From: Daphnia pulex
Lineage: Eukaryota > Arthropoda > Branchiopoda > Diplostraca > Daphniidae
Reading direction: 5' to 3'
Assembly: GCF_021134715.1 (NCBI RefSeq)
Contig: NC_060019.1
Coordinates: forward strand, 930,001 to 994,000
Length of the DNA stretch: 64,000 nucleotides
Shown: piece after piece, positions 11,884 through 23,994 of the stretch
Position numbering within the stretch: the stretch's first letter is position 1
Layout: each line of letters starts with the position of its first letter
Program-made: the position numbers and the translations under genes
Notes under the pieces: generated by a model
Seen by the model: only the letters and a program-made list of their open reading frames with translations
The model's database searches: none
Told to the model about the DNA's origin: nothing

Positions 11884-13454
11884 ATGGAAGTGCTTGAGGC
11901 ATGCAATAATGTTGGCCAACAAATTGATGCAGCACTTAGTAATTTCGCTACTACCTATGAAGAAGGGAAAAGAAAGATTGAAGAAGCGACTGAGATTTTA
12001 CTATCAATCAAACGTGATTTTGAGCAAAGTAAAGTACTCGTTTATGTTATCATTCGTGCTAGCCAACCTTTCCTTTATTCGTGCACTTATTTATTGTTTT
12101 ATTCTATTTTTAGGGAAAGAGGTTAATGCCAAAGAATCTCAACTTGGAATATCAAGAGTCAAAGAGTGCCTTTCCCAGCTGAGTAAACAACATAGAAAGA
12201 TACAGAAATCTCTTTCAAACATTGAAAAAAAGATTGAAGCAGTACATTATCTTTATAAAAGTACTGTTCATTATTTGTGAACAATTCTTTTTCCTCACAG
12301 AACTTTCAGCGAGGGTGTGGAGTATCAATTTTCCCTCCAATATTGCCAGACTCTGAAAAATTACTGAACCAAGCCATTTGCCTCCACTTACTCAGAAATG
12401 GATTTGTAGAATCAGGAGTTGAATTCTCAAGGGTACGTACATAATTTTGTTTTAAATGGTGAATGGCCTTAATTAACTTGTATTAAAACTTGCTTAGGAA
12501 TCTGGACTGGAAATAGATGACCGTATTCAAGAGGCCTGTAAGCTCACAGAAATCCAGGCAAAGCTCAAGGAGAATCATTTAGATGCAGCTATAGCATGGG
12601 CTCAGGGCCACCATCAAGAACTCTTGGAAAAGAACAGCGATCTGGAGTTTAAGTTGCACCAAATGAGATTCATTCAAATCCTGTCCCAAGGGCCTCAGTG
12701 GCAAAATGAAGCTATTGCTTACGCAAAGAACCATTTCCCATTGTTCTCCGATCGTCATAAAACAGGTCCTACAAAAGTCTAAATTTTATACTGAAAGCGA
12801 TGACATTTAGATTTTCCCTTTACAGAAATAGCCAAAGTGATGGGCATTCTCCCCTTCATCAAACGTGGAGTTCACAATTCACCCTACGGACATTTTTTCG
12901 ATCCTGTTCTTTGGACCGAAATTAATGAACTCTTCAACCGGACAGCAGCTGAAGTTCTTGGCTTTAGTGTCGAAAGTCCCTTGTCAACTTCTATTAATGT
13001 GGGGGTGATGGCTTTGCCGGTATTCGAGAAATTTCAGAAAACCATGGCTGAAATGAAGATCCAGTGGGATATTACATCTGATACTGAAATGCCAGTAAGT
13101 GGTTACAAACCAAATGTAAAATTAGGAATCAAGATTTTTTAAATTCTATTATTCTTAGATTGAAATTGACACTGACGGACGGAATTATCATTCGGTATTT
13201 TCTTGTCCTATCCTCAAGCAACAATCTTCTCCTTCCAATCCCCCAATGAGACTCCCTTGTGGCCATGCCATGTCACTTGATGCAATTAAAGAAACACTGG
13301 CTAGGGGCAGGTAAGTCTTCTGAAATAATTGTTTAAGCCGTCTAAAACTATATTCCGTTTCATTTTGTTGTTGTCAAGCTTTAGGGGATCGGCGAAATGT
13401 CCATATTGCAAAATGGTGTTCGAAAAATCTCAAGTTACTGAATTGCACTTTTAA
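11884..13454 (+). CDS. RMND5: RMND5 (Gid2-type) CTLH E3 ubiquitin ligase subunit
   Basis: RMND5 pairs with MAEA as the RING-type catalytic core of the CTLH/GID ubiquitin ligase. Exons: 11884-12028, 12114-12241, 12301-12432, 12498-12765, 12826-13094, 13159-13310, 13379-13454; phases close to 389 residues (human RMND5A is 391). The N-terminus is coiled coil (EEGKRKIEEATEILLSIK). LisH-like and CTLH regions follow: LLNQAICLHLLRNGFVES and LEFKLHQMRFIQIL. Then YAKNHFPLF, GVHNSPY, LGFSVESPLS, and a degenerate RING with YHSVFSCPILKQQ, LPCGHAMSLDAI and SAKCPYC. As in the family, one RING metal site looks incomplete. The protein ends ...SQVTELHF. Confidence 0.95.
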
Positions 13455-13744
13455 AACCAGCTCGTTTCCGATTTCATTGGTCTCTTTCTGGTCGTTTTTG
13501 TCGGGCTTTTTATCAATCAAACATTTAATTTCAATCAACGGCCGTTTTGAAGTTGATTTAACATGCAATGAAGTAACTGGAAATGTTTTCCCAATCTCAT
13601 TTGATGTTTCCTAATAATTCAATCAGAGCGTACTATGGATGCCCCCGATCATTACGCTATTTGCCTATTTTGTATGCAGAGTCAGAAGTTTTCAATAAAA
13701 TAATCATGTTTTTTAAATTGTTTACTCGATCTAATATACTACGA
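13455..13744. other. 3' flank of RMND5
   Basis: Contains the RMND5 3' UTR. An ataaaataat stretch near 13697 could serve as its poly(A) signal. Nothing else recognised. Confidence 0.4.
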
Positions 13745-15440
13745 AAATTGCACACCTGACTAGTTATAGCAATAACCAGTGCTCCTGAAATTGAAGATAA
13801 CTTATTAATACTTAACTTGAATGTGAATGTAAAATTCCTAAAATGTCAGAGATGGTAGAAAATCCGGATAGGGGTTTTCATCCTCGCAAAAGAAAAGAAA
13901 CAAAAATGGGAAAGAGTTGAATACAGTGCGGTAATTGGCCGTTTCCTCTTCATAACGGCAAGAAAAATTATAAAAGAATGCAAAGCAAACCAATCACGGC
14001 AAAAACGGGCAGTTATGAATTGACTAGGCGAAAGCGAACTACTTGGAAAAATAATGACCATCAAAAAGGTTATTTTTTAAAAGACGGATTCTTAAAGTTA
14101 GTTCTAAACTCTGTTAGAGATCTTCAATAAACAGCTAGCAGAATTTTCATTTGAGACAAGATTTAATAATTTTGCATTTTGGGTTGAATCAAGTGGAAGA
14201 GAAATCAAAATTGGTCGCTAAGGGTCGTCAGTCACAGAAAAGCAAAATAGTGGAATACGCACACGGAACCGGAAGTTCCTCAATATTTTGTGTGGCGACA
14301 ACTGGAAGGATTAAAACGGTTCTCATTTGGCCTGACAGGAAAATGCTCGAAAACAAATTCCTTCCTCAATAAAGATAAAAGGATCAATATCCAGCAATAT
14401 GTGTGAAGATAACGTCTTCTATATTGATGTCGAACTATTAACGAGTTAATCAAAATGATTAAGGTTTGTTGTGATGAAGAGAGCCTGATACGAACGAAAT
14501 GAACACATTTCCCACAAAAGCATATAGTAAATGCAGGTACTCACGTTATAGTCAGAAGATATGTGTTGTCTTTGTTGGTGTATGTGGTGTGTGTGTGTTT
14601 CGTTGGTGTGTGTTCCGTTCGACTGGTCTGGTTGATACAAAAAGTTGCATGTCTTGTGCGACCAGATAGATGACCTCTTTACTGGTATGCTATACAAAAA
14701 CATTGATTAAAATATTTGAATTTCAACAAGTTACATATTTTTACCTTGATGTTGCTTCAGTCTTTTCTATAGCACAGTTGGTATTGGTTTCCCAAAATGC
14801 AAGTCACCACCTTGAAATTGAGGACATCTAAAAGTTTGACACAAAATGTAACATTACTTACAATATTTAAAATAGAATCGTCCAATCCAAATGAACCAAA
14901 AGAGGCCATGAACAAAAATATATAATCATGTTTTCTAACAAACAAAAAGAATTCCTACCACACTATTTAAAACTAGTATTTCAGTGCTTTAGATTAGTGT
15001 CGCCAAAGTTTCACAAGTTCTAAAAATGAAAATGACCACAACATATTAATGTTAGAAAAACCAGCAAGTGGCCTATACAAATGTCTTTAATAGCTAACGA
15101 ATTTGGAATTTCCGACTTGAATACCGTTGATTTAGTCCAATCCATTTAGCCACATTCTTTCTAACTAAAGAAAACAGACTGCTACAAAGGCATAGGATAC
15201 AGGATACAAGGCTACAGGATACAGCAGCATGCTATTGAAAACCTTTCATTTGTTACTTGACTTCACTTTGGTTCATCAATCTGATTAAGTGATTATTACT
15301 AACAATAGCTAACAAGTATAAAAGTGACGAGTGACGACGTGACATGGAAAAAACCGGATCGAACTATTCCGAACTAAACAAAGAACAATAAAAAAACAAA
15401 TGTCGCCATTTTGAAAAGGCCACGTCTTTTTGTGTCACAA
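13745..15440 (-). repeat. module R2 copy 1: duplicated, spliced-looking locus of unknown function
   Basis: Matches 21955-23340 over most of its length (shared blocks: agaaaatccgga, ttcttaaagttagttctaaac, ggtcgctaaggtcgtcag-like) and, inverted, 49950-50680. On the minus strand it shows exon-like segments with conserved donors: one ends CATCAAG then gtaaaa near 14743-14750; the next spans about 14548-14697 and ends before gtgagtacctgca. The second segment has an open frame (IWSHKTCNF) weakly kept in the 50.5-kb copy but not in the others. It could be a decayed gene family or a non-coding spliced RNA. No known family recognised. Confidence 0.5.
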
Positions 15441-16010
15441 CGGTGTCGTTTTTATTCTAATTTCAATCCTATCTTAAAATTAATTCATTGTTTTTTGCTA
15501 CATTAAATTCAAAATATTAAAAATTTGATTAAATTGTGATTTAAAAAATTATTAGAATTTAAATTTAAATTAATAAACCTCGGATTGGCGCCGTTGTCGT
15601 GGATAAGAGTTGTACTGTATTTTTTTGAACTTTGAAAGAGGATTGGCTGAATGTATTAGAATTTCAGCAGTTGCATTTTCTTTCTTTTTTAAGAATGGTA
15701 ATTCTATAATTTAACTGAGCTTTTAAATTCATCCGCAAAGTAATGAAATGCCACCGGGCACCGGCCACTTACTTAACACTGTTTCGTCACTCGTCAGAGC
15801 GCGTCAGAGCAATTAGCATTTTCCTGATCAAATAAATCAAACTAATACTTTAAAAAAATATATATTTACGTAAAAATTGTTGAAATAGCTTCGTAAAAAT
15901 CTAAACTTTAATTACATTATCATTACAAATTTTTCAAATTGAAATTATATTAATAAAACTAAAAAAATGAGAGAAATTTGCGTGTTGCAAACAACGAATG
16001 CCTTAGCAAA
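15441..16010. other. AT-rich upstream region of basic-protein gene copy 1
   Basis: No gene. Bases 15570-15610 (gattggcgccgttgtcgtgga) resemble 28770-28800 in front of lectin C, part of the duplicated segment. Bases 15760-15960 share short blocks with the upstream region of the 59-kb family member. Confidence 0.45.
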
Positions 16011-16055
16011 GTCTATAAAGGGGAAGCCCATTTCCCAAATCATTATTCTGTTTAC
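16011..16055 (+). promoter_or_regulatory. TATA/Inr core promoter, basic family copy 1
   Basis: TATAAAG at 16014-16020 is followed about 30 bases later by tattctgttt, an initiator-like element. The same arrangement stands before both other family members, and the ATG follows about 27 bases after the initiator. This places the start codon downstream of the TATA box and excludes the longer upstream reading-frame extension. Confidence 0.75.
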
Positions 16056-16076
16056 CAAAACTACCCAAATTTGAAA

Positions 16077-16796
16077 ATGGAAGGTCTACTATGTTTTCTC
16101 TTTGAATGCTTGTCTTTGTCTGAGAAGCGGAAGCGTACTTTAGAGTACAAGGATGAAGAAATTTTTCATCGCAGACCCAAAAAACTTCGTTTGACCGAAA
16201 CATCCTCCGAGCTAGATGTTGTTGGGCTGCGTAATGTTGGAGAGAAGATTCGTCTCAAAAGATCCAACAAACTCCCGAAAATGGACGAAGGTGTCAGTCC
16301 CCTCTTGAAAGGTAACGGAATGGAAGTTGATGAAGACGTCGAGGAGATTGGGCGTAACTTGCCACGAGACAAATCGAACAACCACCACCATCGCATCGCT
16401 ACTAATCCCGAACCGAATCAGCATCTGTCCTTCATCCGGTCAATCCGGTCAATCCGGAAAACCAAGAAATTCAAGACCAAAATTTTTCAACTTTTTCATT
16501 TTCGAAAACCTCTTCCCCACATAGGAAATGAGTGGGTGTTCCGGGAGGTAACTGCTCTAGTACCTGTACGAGAAAGCTCATTTCCGAACGAGTCGTTGCC
16601 AACCGACAGCCACGGAAAAGGACACCAAACCCGTCAACCCGATCGCGGACACTTTTTGAAGAAGAACTTGGTCGTCAACTCGTCCGACCGCGGCCTGTTC
16701 GCCGACTTCATTCCGGGGTCCAAACCGAACGTGACTTTAGAGGATATTCAGGACCTCATTACATTTTCGCCCACATTTTTGGAACGTCGGATTTAA
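16077..16796 (+). CDS. basic small-protein family, copy 1 (divergent C-terminus)
   Basis: Intronless frame of 239 residues. It shares with copies at 48467-49120 and 59065-59670 the blocks LFECLSLSEKRKRT, RRPKKLRL, VVGLRNVGEKIRLKRSN, MDEGVSPL, MEVDEDVEEIGRNLPRDK, RIATNPEPNQHLS and NLVVNSSDRG. Arg/Lys-rich runs suggest nuclear localisation. Compared with the others, the middle (about residues 115-175) is an unrelated-looking insertion rich in Phe/Ile, and the tail lacks the SRRKITP..RR ending, so this copy may be decaying. I recognise no domain; function unknown. Start chosen after the TATA/initiator. Confidence 0.65.
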   Translation: MEGLLCFLFECLSLSEKRKRTLEYKDEEIFHRRPKKLRLTETSSELDVVGLRNVGEKIRLKRSNKLPKMDEGVSPLLKGNGMEVDEDVEEIGRNLPRDKSNNHHHRIATNPEPNQHLSFIRSIRSIRKTKKFKTKIFQLFHFRKPLPHIGNEWVFREVTALVPVRESSFPNESLPTDSHGKGHQTRQPDRGHFLKKNLVVNSSDRGLFADFIPGSKPNVTLEDIQDLITFSPTFLERRI

Positions 16797-17162
16797 TTCG
16801 TTTACTTGGCGAGGAAATATTTTTGGTTGGATTTGACGTTGGATGAGTTATTGGCGTGGTACAATTGGAGACTTCCGAGGATTTGGCTTTCAGTTTTGAA
16901 AAATTTTCGTCATAAGGCATGTTTCTTCATAAAATAAAATCAATAAAACCAAAACACTATATACTTGTTGTCACGAATTCATTTCCGTTATGTTTTTAGT
17001 GTGCTCCAGTGATAGCCACTTTAGTTATTTGTCACTGTTGCTTTAGTTTATTTTATAAATACTACTAGTAGGCCTATACAGAATCAAGCTGATAGCAACA
17101 GCACCATTTTCGATTCATGTATGGAACATCATATAATTTTAATTAAAAACAAGGTCGCTCTA
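16797..17162. other. duplicated 3' flank of lectin A
   Basis: Bases about 16945-17160 match 28890-29110 downstream of lectin C (shared gatagccactt-like block, agtttatt.taaat, acagaatcaa.ctgat, cgattcatgta). This is evidence that the lectin pairs arose by segmental duplication. No gene. Confidence 0.6.
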
Positions 17163-18883
17163 TTAGTCATTTTGTTCGCAGATAAATTTAAAACCTGGTG
17201 CAGCACATCGGTCGTCGTACCAATATCCGGCGGAGAAATTTTTTTGGTTGAAATCTGCATAGACGCAGTATTCATCAGTTGCCCCATTGGGTTCTCCCAC
17301 TCCCCAATGAGTGTAACTAAATGAATCAAAAGGTTCGTTGGAGGCCCACTCCCATCCATCGATGTCTTGAGAATATTTTCCAGCAGTCCAATATAGGGTA
17401 TTCTGTAGTTCTATGTTTTTTTTTAATATCCAAAATACGAGCTTTTTAATAAGTTTAACTTTATAGTTTAATAGACTGTTATATACCTGAAATAGATTTG
17501 ACGTGATCATAGATGGATTGGTCTTCCTCTAAAGTTTCGATGGTTAATAAGGTCATGCTTCCATCCCTACAAAACTGATTCGCTGATGTCCAGGTTAGCT
17601 GCTCCTAAAAATATTTGTTTAGCAAAATGAATTCGACTAATATGGTTGAATAATAAAATGAAATAAATAGATTATTACACTGCCTTTGTAAAAGCAATAG
17701 CATTGGGTGCCAATGGTATAACAAGGGACCGATGTGTCATCTTGAAGGAATTCGGGACACTTTTCTGTTTACAAGAAAATATTTTTAAGGGATTATTTTA
17801 ACGAATAATTAGACGATATAACAACGTAATGGTCTACAAATACGTAAGTGGACTGATTTTTACGCTTTTAATTGGTAATACCTTCGGCTAAAGTTGTCGT
17901 TAAAGTCGAATCTGTTGTTCCCGGTGAGGATTCTTCTGTACTAATCGGATCGGTTACCGGGAAAGTTGAATAGGTGGTCGTGATTATTTCGTCTGGGGTT
18001 GTCGTGATTATTTCGCTTTTGGTGGTCTCGACCGTTGTAGGCGAGGCTGTCATTTCTGATGTTTGTGATGACATTTCTGCGTCGGTTGATGTCGACGATA
18101 TTGCGCTGGTTGGGGTTGTTGTCGAACTGGTCGAATCCGTTCCGGAAGATGGAGACGTTTCTGTAGTCAGAATTGCGTCAGCGAAAAAGTAGAGGTCATC
18201 GATGGCGACAGCATCTTCCACGGCATTTCCACAATAAGCGTAAAATACCAACTGCACTTGAGGAAATAATTAATTTTTTGAATTGATTAACTTAACAAGA
18301 GGAAAATAAACGTACCGTCAAATCAGAATTCGTATTATCCGTAATATTCACAGTCTCGGATTGACGCCATTCTCGATTGTTGACATCGGAATACTCGTAG
18401 AGACTTAAAAGCAAACTATCCTTCCTATTTTTGGCCAAGTATAACTGCAAATCAATTAATCGAAAAATCTTTTATTTTAGAAGTGTCACTAGTTATATCG
18501 CGCCATGTAACCTCGAGATTTGTGAATTGTGGCCATTTGGAACGGATCCAGAACGAGAATGAAAAGGTGGCGTTGGTGCCGGTCAAAAGACTAAAGACGG
18601 GACTGCGCAGAATAGCCACACCGAACGACAGTGAAGTCCCGCGATCAACTCGGAGATAATTCGAGCCACTTAGCGGAAGATTCTCCGGCTCCCAAGGTGA
18701 ATTTCTGTTCTCGATTTTCCATTTAACAGCGGTTTTTGATTCGTCAATCCACGGTTTTACCACTCCGTTTTCAAAATTGTTATCCACTGAAACGTCAGCT
18801 GCTGCAATGACAGATATTTGGTCGATAATGAAGAATGTCACCACCACAATTCTTACTAAAAATGTAAAGAAATGATTTCCCAT
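17163..18883 (-). CDS. lectin A: secreted MAM-like / Ser-Thr stalk / C-type lectin
   Basis: Exons: 18512-18883, 18316-18444, 17882-18251, 17679-17764, 17487-17604, 17163-17410; phases close to 440 residues. A hydrophobic signal peptide (residues 1-29) is followed by a MAM-like domain (33-185): NNFENGVVKPW, YLRVDRGTSLSFGVA, FSFSFWIRSKWPQFTNLE, VFYAYCGN and EDAVAIDDL. Residues 190-290 are a Ser/Thr-rich, probably O-glycosylated stalk. The C-type lectin domain (291-440) has WTSANQFC, WEWASNEPF, a GEPNG motif (EPN, mannose-type calcium site) and YWYDDRC..FKFICEQND. No membrane anchor is seen, so probably secreted; an immune or mucus role is inference. Head-to-head with pseudogene B. All exons look intact. 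Confidence 0.85.
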
Positions 18884-20261
18884 CGTTAACCGATTTGTTG
18901 AAACGACCAAATTGTCTTAAAACTCCTTAAATCACTGGCGGATTCGAGACAAAATCAAGGAACTAAGCGCAATGGTTTCCACGATCGACGAGCACAGTAG
19001 CCTAGCTGCAATGAAAGATTAAAGTCAAGTTCTGTTTCAATAAATTCGGTTGTGGTTTTTCCTCGTCTGTTGTAGGTTAAGTTTTGACAGGCCGTGAGAT
19101 TATGATTTTATTTTATGGTCAAATGTTGGCAGCATTATCGTCTATGTATATTAAATCCTATTATTTGAACTTTGAAGGCTCCTTTAAAAATAAAAATAAA
19201 GCGAGGACAAATAACCAGTGTGTGTTCTGAGTGTCACTTCTTATCTCTGATCAAGCTTGCTTCATGCAATCACCGTTTAAATGTTGATAACAACTTTGTC
19301 CTGAGCTGCACTTTTTCGTGCGTGTTGTTTGATACGATCGGGTCTTTATCTTTAATAAACTGGGATAAGAGGTAATTGAGGTAATTAATATTGGCTTCTG
19401 GCATCGAATACAACATTTGAAATAGCCGCCAGCAGCTGATCTATCACCAGCACAGACCTATAGGTCGTCGTTTAGTTCCACATGAAATCGGTACGTCAAT
19501 AATTGAAATGTTATCGTCATAATACTGTAATAGTCGCATGAAATATGAAGTTGTTGCATGGTTCTTCGATTTTTATTTCTCCGGTTGTTGTTTCTTAATA
19601 GTAATCCAACTATTTTTAATTTGTGTAAAAGAAAAATAATTTTCAGCATTCAAAAATTGAAGTTGATTTATTCAACTCTTGGCGGTTTGAGTCTTAGATA
19701 ACCATTGTTTTCCTATAGAGCTAAAATCCCTGTCAAAAAGATGAAGCTACCTTTTGGTTCTTGTTAATCTAAAACCAAAATGAATCACATACTTTGAAAT
19801 AAATTTTCAGTGCAATAGACAACGTAATTCATTTTTGTTTAGTTTGCATAACCTGGCGGGTAATCAAAAATCCGTTTCCCGAATATTCCCTGGTCCTATA
19901 CAATTAAAAAATGATTCACGATGGAGAGTCTAAAAAGAACCTAGTTTTATAGCGGGAAATTACCTCGTTCACGTTTTCCCTATACAGTCGGAGAACGAAA
20001 AGAAAAACGATAAGTCACGAACTGCGACATCTTGGGTTGGGAGACGTAAATACTTTTGAGCGACACTAATCTTATGAGTCCAGTCCATGTCCTTCGTAAA
20101 TAATCAGGGCCAAACTTCGAGTGTGACAATAGATAATTGATTGATATAATAACTCCATATAGAGAGATTCATTCGACTGCGGCACATAAGTTCTGAGCTA
20201 AGTGGAATATTCTTTATTACCGCTCGTCAAAACCGGAAATTAGCATTTTTCGTGGGAAAAC
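18884..20261. promoter_or_regulatory. intergenic between head-to-head lectins A and B
   Basis: 1.4 kb between start codons that point apart. Much of it corresponds to 36041-37833 between lectins C and D: ggcttctg.catc..acaa.atttgaa..agccgccagcagctgat at 19392 versus 36509, and cataacctg near 19847 versus 37346. A shared control region for the divergent pair is likely. No coding exon seen. Confidence 0.55.
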
Positions 20262-20690
20262 ATGTTCAGATCCTTCCTGTTTCCGCTCTGCTTTTCATTG
20301 GTGTTGGTGATCAAGTCGGCAGCTAATAACCAAATTTTCGATTTCAAAGAGTGCTGCAAACAAGCCGATTAAAATTACGATTATTTATATTACGAGAACA
20401 CAAATTCGCCCTGGGAGCCTGGGAATGTCGCTCCTACACCGGTCAACGGATCGAGTTATCTCCGAGTTGATCGCGGGTCAACTTTATCGTTTGGCGTGGC
20501 CGTTTTACGCAGTCAGATCTTTACGCTAAGGACGGATGAAGTTGCCACTTTCTCCTTTGACTTTTGTTACGTTTTACGCAGTCAGAAATTTACTCTTAGA
20601 CCGGATGAAGTTAATTCGACTTTCTAGCTCCTTTGACTTTTGGATTCGTTCCAAATGGCCGCAATTCACGAATCTCGAGGTATAAAGAAT
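20262..20690 (+). pseudogene. lectin B: decayed MAM-lectin copy
   Basis: Begins like lectin D (MFRSFLFPLCFS, signal peptide, KECCKQA), then meets an in-frame stop at about residue 40 and lacks the NNFENG..PWIEQSESGVKWR part of the MAM domain. It resumes at SPWEPGNVAPTPVNGSSYLRVDRGSTLSFGVAVLRSQ in pieces. About 65 bases (gttttacgcagtcaga...ttgactttt) are tandemly duplicated around 20500-20640, and it ends at the exon boundary tcacgaatctcgag. No stalk or lectin exons were found downstream. Clearly non-functional as a protein gene. Confidence 0.85.
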
Positions 20691-20940
20691 GTTGACTGTC
20701 ATTCATTTTTCGACTAACTTTAATTCTCTTACAATTTCGGCGTTCATATTTTATTAACCTTACTGCACTGTCAAATTGTATTGCAGTTATCTGTTATTTC
20801 GTCGAAAACCGCCAACGTTAACAGAAATTTCCAAATTGATGTTCAACACTTTGAGTGTTATTCATATACCCAGCAAATAAAACTCAATAGCAAAATAAAA
20901 CCTGTATAGTTATTAAGCATAGGGGTCGAACAAGTTTATC
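20691..20940. other. AT-rich spacer after lectin B
   Basis: No coding signal and no recognisable lectin exons. A phage-like or mobile signature was not seen either. Confidence 0.4.
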
Positions 20941-23500
20941 CTATACGATCAGCGACGATCAGCTCTTAATGTATAGTGTAACAATATTCCCTAAACGGAA
21001 TTGTGCAAAATTAACAGCTACCATTGCACCCCTTGGAATCAAGATTTCGATTTGTTATAATCCCGGCAAGTACAGAGAGCAGATGGAAACGACCAAAGCG
21101 ACGAAAAGAAACATTACTCCCCCAAATAAAATTATCAAAAACCCAGCAAGTGAATTAAACTACTTCCTCTTACGTCCGATCTATTCGCTGTCCAGCCAAA
21201 ATTACCTAACACTTTGTCAAAATGGACAGAGCCGGACATGAAATTTTATACACTTTCTGTTCCCACAAAAAAATAAACAGCGAATGCAGGCACTCACATT
21301 AGGAAGTTCTGCGTTCGGAGTGTTTGCAGGTTCAATGGTTCAGGTTGATGCAAAAAGTTGTTTCTTATGCAACAGGCAGACCTCCTTCCATCATGAAAAA
21401 GAAACGTTGATTAAATATTAAGAGAAATAAATGTTTAAAAAAGTTAAATTTTGTCACCTCGATAGGCAGGTCTCGTAGCGGGACTGACAATTACGTAACA
21501 ACGAATCACGACACCGTGTTTTCCGTGCACTATATGCCGCTTCAATATTCATCGTAGAACTGTTGTATTTTGGATGTACTGATTGATGACATGCGAAATG
21601 CTAGTAGAAACACGAGACCATCTAAAAATTCAAACTGAGGTTAATTGAAAATCACTTTTCAGATTGCAGATTGCGCTTCATTATCAAAAAAATTAATCTT
21701 TAAGTTTCTCGAAAATTTATATCGGTTTGACCGTGGCAAAATTCTAACAACAAAGAAATCATCGGGGAAAATAAATAATCATCACCGAAAAAATTTCGGT
21801 GAAATTGATGTGAGTTTGAGAATGACACAAGCAGTTCACTTACAACGTATAAACATGCACAATAAAATCGTATTAGTTAATAAGATTAACGTTGGCACCT
21901 CCGTAGTTGCATTTAAGATTAGCTAGCGTAATTGGTTAGCTCCTCGAGCACTAAGAAATTTGCACACACCCGAGTAGTTTAACGGCATAGCAATAATTGC
22001 GCAATAACAATTAAGTGCTTCTTATAACTTGGCAAATAATACTCAACATAAATGTGAAAATCAAAGTCCTCAAATGTCTTAGAAAATCCGGACGGGTAAT
22101 TAAAGGGATTTTCGTCCTCGCAAAAGTAAAGAAACAAAAATAGGAAAAGAGTTGCCATCACTGCAGTGCGGCATGTGATACAAGTGGTGGGTAAATCAAC
22201 GACAAAGGAAATGGGCCAGAATTAGGCCGTTTTTCTTTCTCTTGAAAACGGATATAAGAATGACAAAGAATGCAGAGCAAACGGGTAGTTATGAATTGAC
22301 TAGGCACAAGCGAACAACTCGGACAAAAAAGTTCAAATTTCTAAATAGTTTTTTTTTTTAATAAGGGTTCTTAAAGTTAGTTCTAAACTTTATAGACATT
22401 CAGAAAACAGCTATCAGAATTGAAGCAAGATTACATTGCAAATTTTGTTGAATCGAAGTAGGAAAAAGAAAAACCAAAGTGGTCGCTAAAGGTCGTCAGA
22501 CGAAGAAAAGCAAAACAGATGAATGAACACGGAGTCTAAGTGCCTCGTCTCCTATTGATGTCGAACTCCTAACAGACTAACCAAAATCATAGAGCACTTG
22601 TCATGAAGTAAAGAGCCGGAAAAGAACAAATTTCACACAAAAGTAAACAACGAATGCAAATGCGAAACTCACATTAGGAAGGTCTGCATTGACAATGGTG
22701 TGCTCAGTTCAAAGTGTCTGATGTGCGACCAGATAGATGTCCTCTTTAGAATTATGCTACAGAAAAATTGATAAAATATTGGAATTTGAATTGAACTAGT
22801 TAAATGTTTTTACCTTGATGGGAAATACACAGGATCTCAGCGGGACTGGCTACTACTTGACAAAGAATCAAGCATTGTGAGTGTAACTGTAACAAAACTG
22901 TTTTCAAAATAGAATGGCATGAATATCAATTGTGAAATAATATATATTCATGTTTTCTAGCAAACTAGAACAAAATTCCTACCACACTATTTTAAGCTAG
23001 TATTTAAGTGCTTTAGCTTAGTGACAGCAAAGTTTCATCAGTTTCTCATTTGACTACCACATCACAGAAATGTTAAGAAAACGAGGAAGTATACTAAGTT
23101 TTTGAACAAGACTAAAAGAGTAGTTGGACTTGAATACTGTTCATTTTTCCAAAAGTACAATCCCTTTATAGCCTCATTTGTTTTAACTAAAATAACACTA
23201 AACTACAGACTCCAATCCAGCACGTCACATAAAAATGAAAACCCTTTGAATGTTTACTATACTTATCTTTGGTTCATTTCGTCAACTAACACATGCAAAA
23301 TACCGGTTACTACTAACAAATCTATTTGATAAAATGATTAAGTAAAGTATTACCATTCTTTATCTATTTAGATTAGAAAACCTGTGTTGTGGGTGACTGA
23401 TTTAGTCGGCAAAACTCGCACAACAACAAAAACATGGGTAGAAGGCTGGTTAAAGAACGAACGCTGCCATTTTGCTTCACAGCGAACTGAGCGAAGTCGT
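20941..23500 (-). repeat. duplicated region with two further R2 exon modules
   Basis: 20990-21115 resembles 11320-11480. 21240-21500 and 22620-22860 each repeat the R2 exon pair (an exon with CAGTCCCGC ending before gtaaaa or gtgac, and one ending before gtgagt.cctgc or gtgagttt). 21955-23335 aligns in order with 13745-15440, and 23345-23400 with 11690-11745. The open frames are short and not conserved between copies, so coding capacity is doubtful. Together with 13745-15440 it marks the left part of the segmental duplication. Confidence 0.55.
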
Positions 23501-23994
23501 TTTCATAAAAATCTTTAAGAATTTATTAACTGAAAAATTGATAAAATAAATTCGTAAATATAAAACTTTGATTTAATTATGATAACAAATTATATTAGAA
23601 TTTAGTAAATTTCCCGATAGGGATTCTATCGCCAAAGACCTGTTTCCTGACCCAACCCAACCCACACCAACAGATGGCGTTGTTCCTCTCAGTGAGATAG
23701 GAAAGTTGTTTATTTCATTAATGTTTTATACGTTTTTTTTCTTAGAGTTAAACAATTAGGAAATTATGATCATCTTGTGCAAGACAAGGTTTTACATGGA
23801 GCCGTCGCATTTAGATTTTTATATTGCGACGAAATCATAATTATATACTCGAATTTGTGTTTTCGTGTTTTTCTAAACTGCCGTTAGATGGTTCTGACGC
23901 ATTGCTATAAGGCCGTGCTATATAAACACAGCCTATTATCTAGTCAACTCGGTCTACTGTTTTCCATTTGCAGTCTTCATTCGAAAGTGAAGTA
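23501..23994. promoter_or_regulatory. upstream region of exuperantia-like gene
   Basis: AT-rich, no coding exon. A TATATAAAC-like sequence (gtgctatataaacaca, about 23916-23931) is followed some 30 bases on by tagtcaactcggtc, plausible TATA and initiator elements for the exuperantia-like transcript, whose first ATG is at 23995. Confidence 0.45.

Noticed and set aside
15978-16076. Upstream extension of the basic-protein frame in copy 1 (and the equivalent in copy 3)
   Set aside because: The extension runs through the TATA box and initiator and is not shared in sequence by copy 2.
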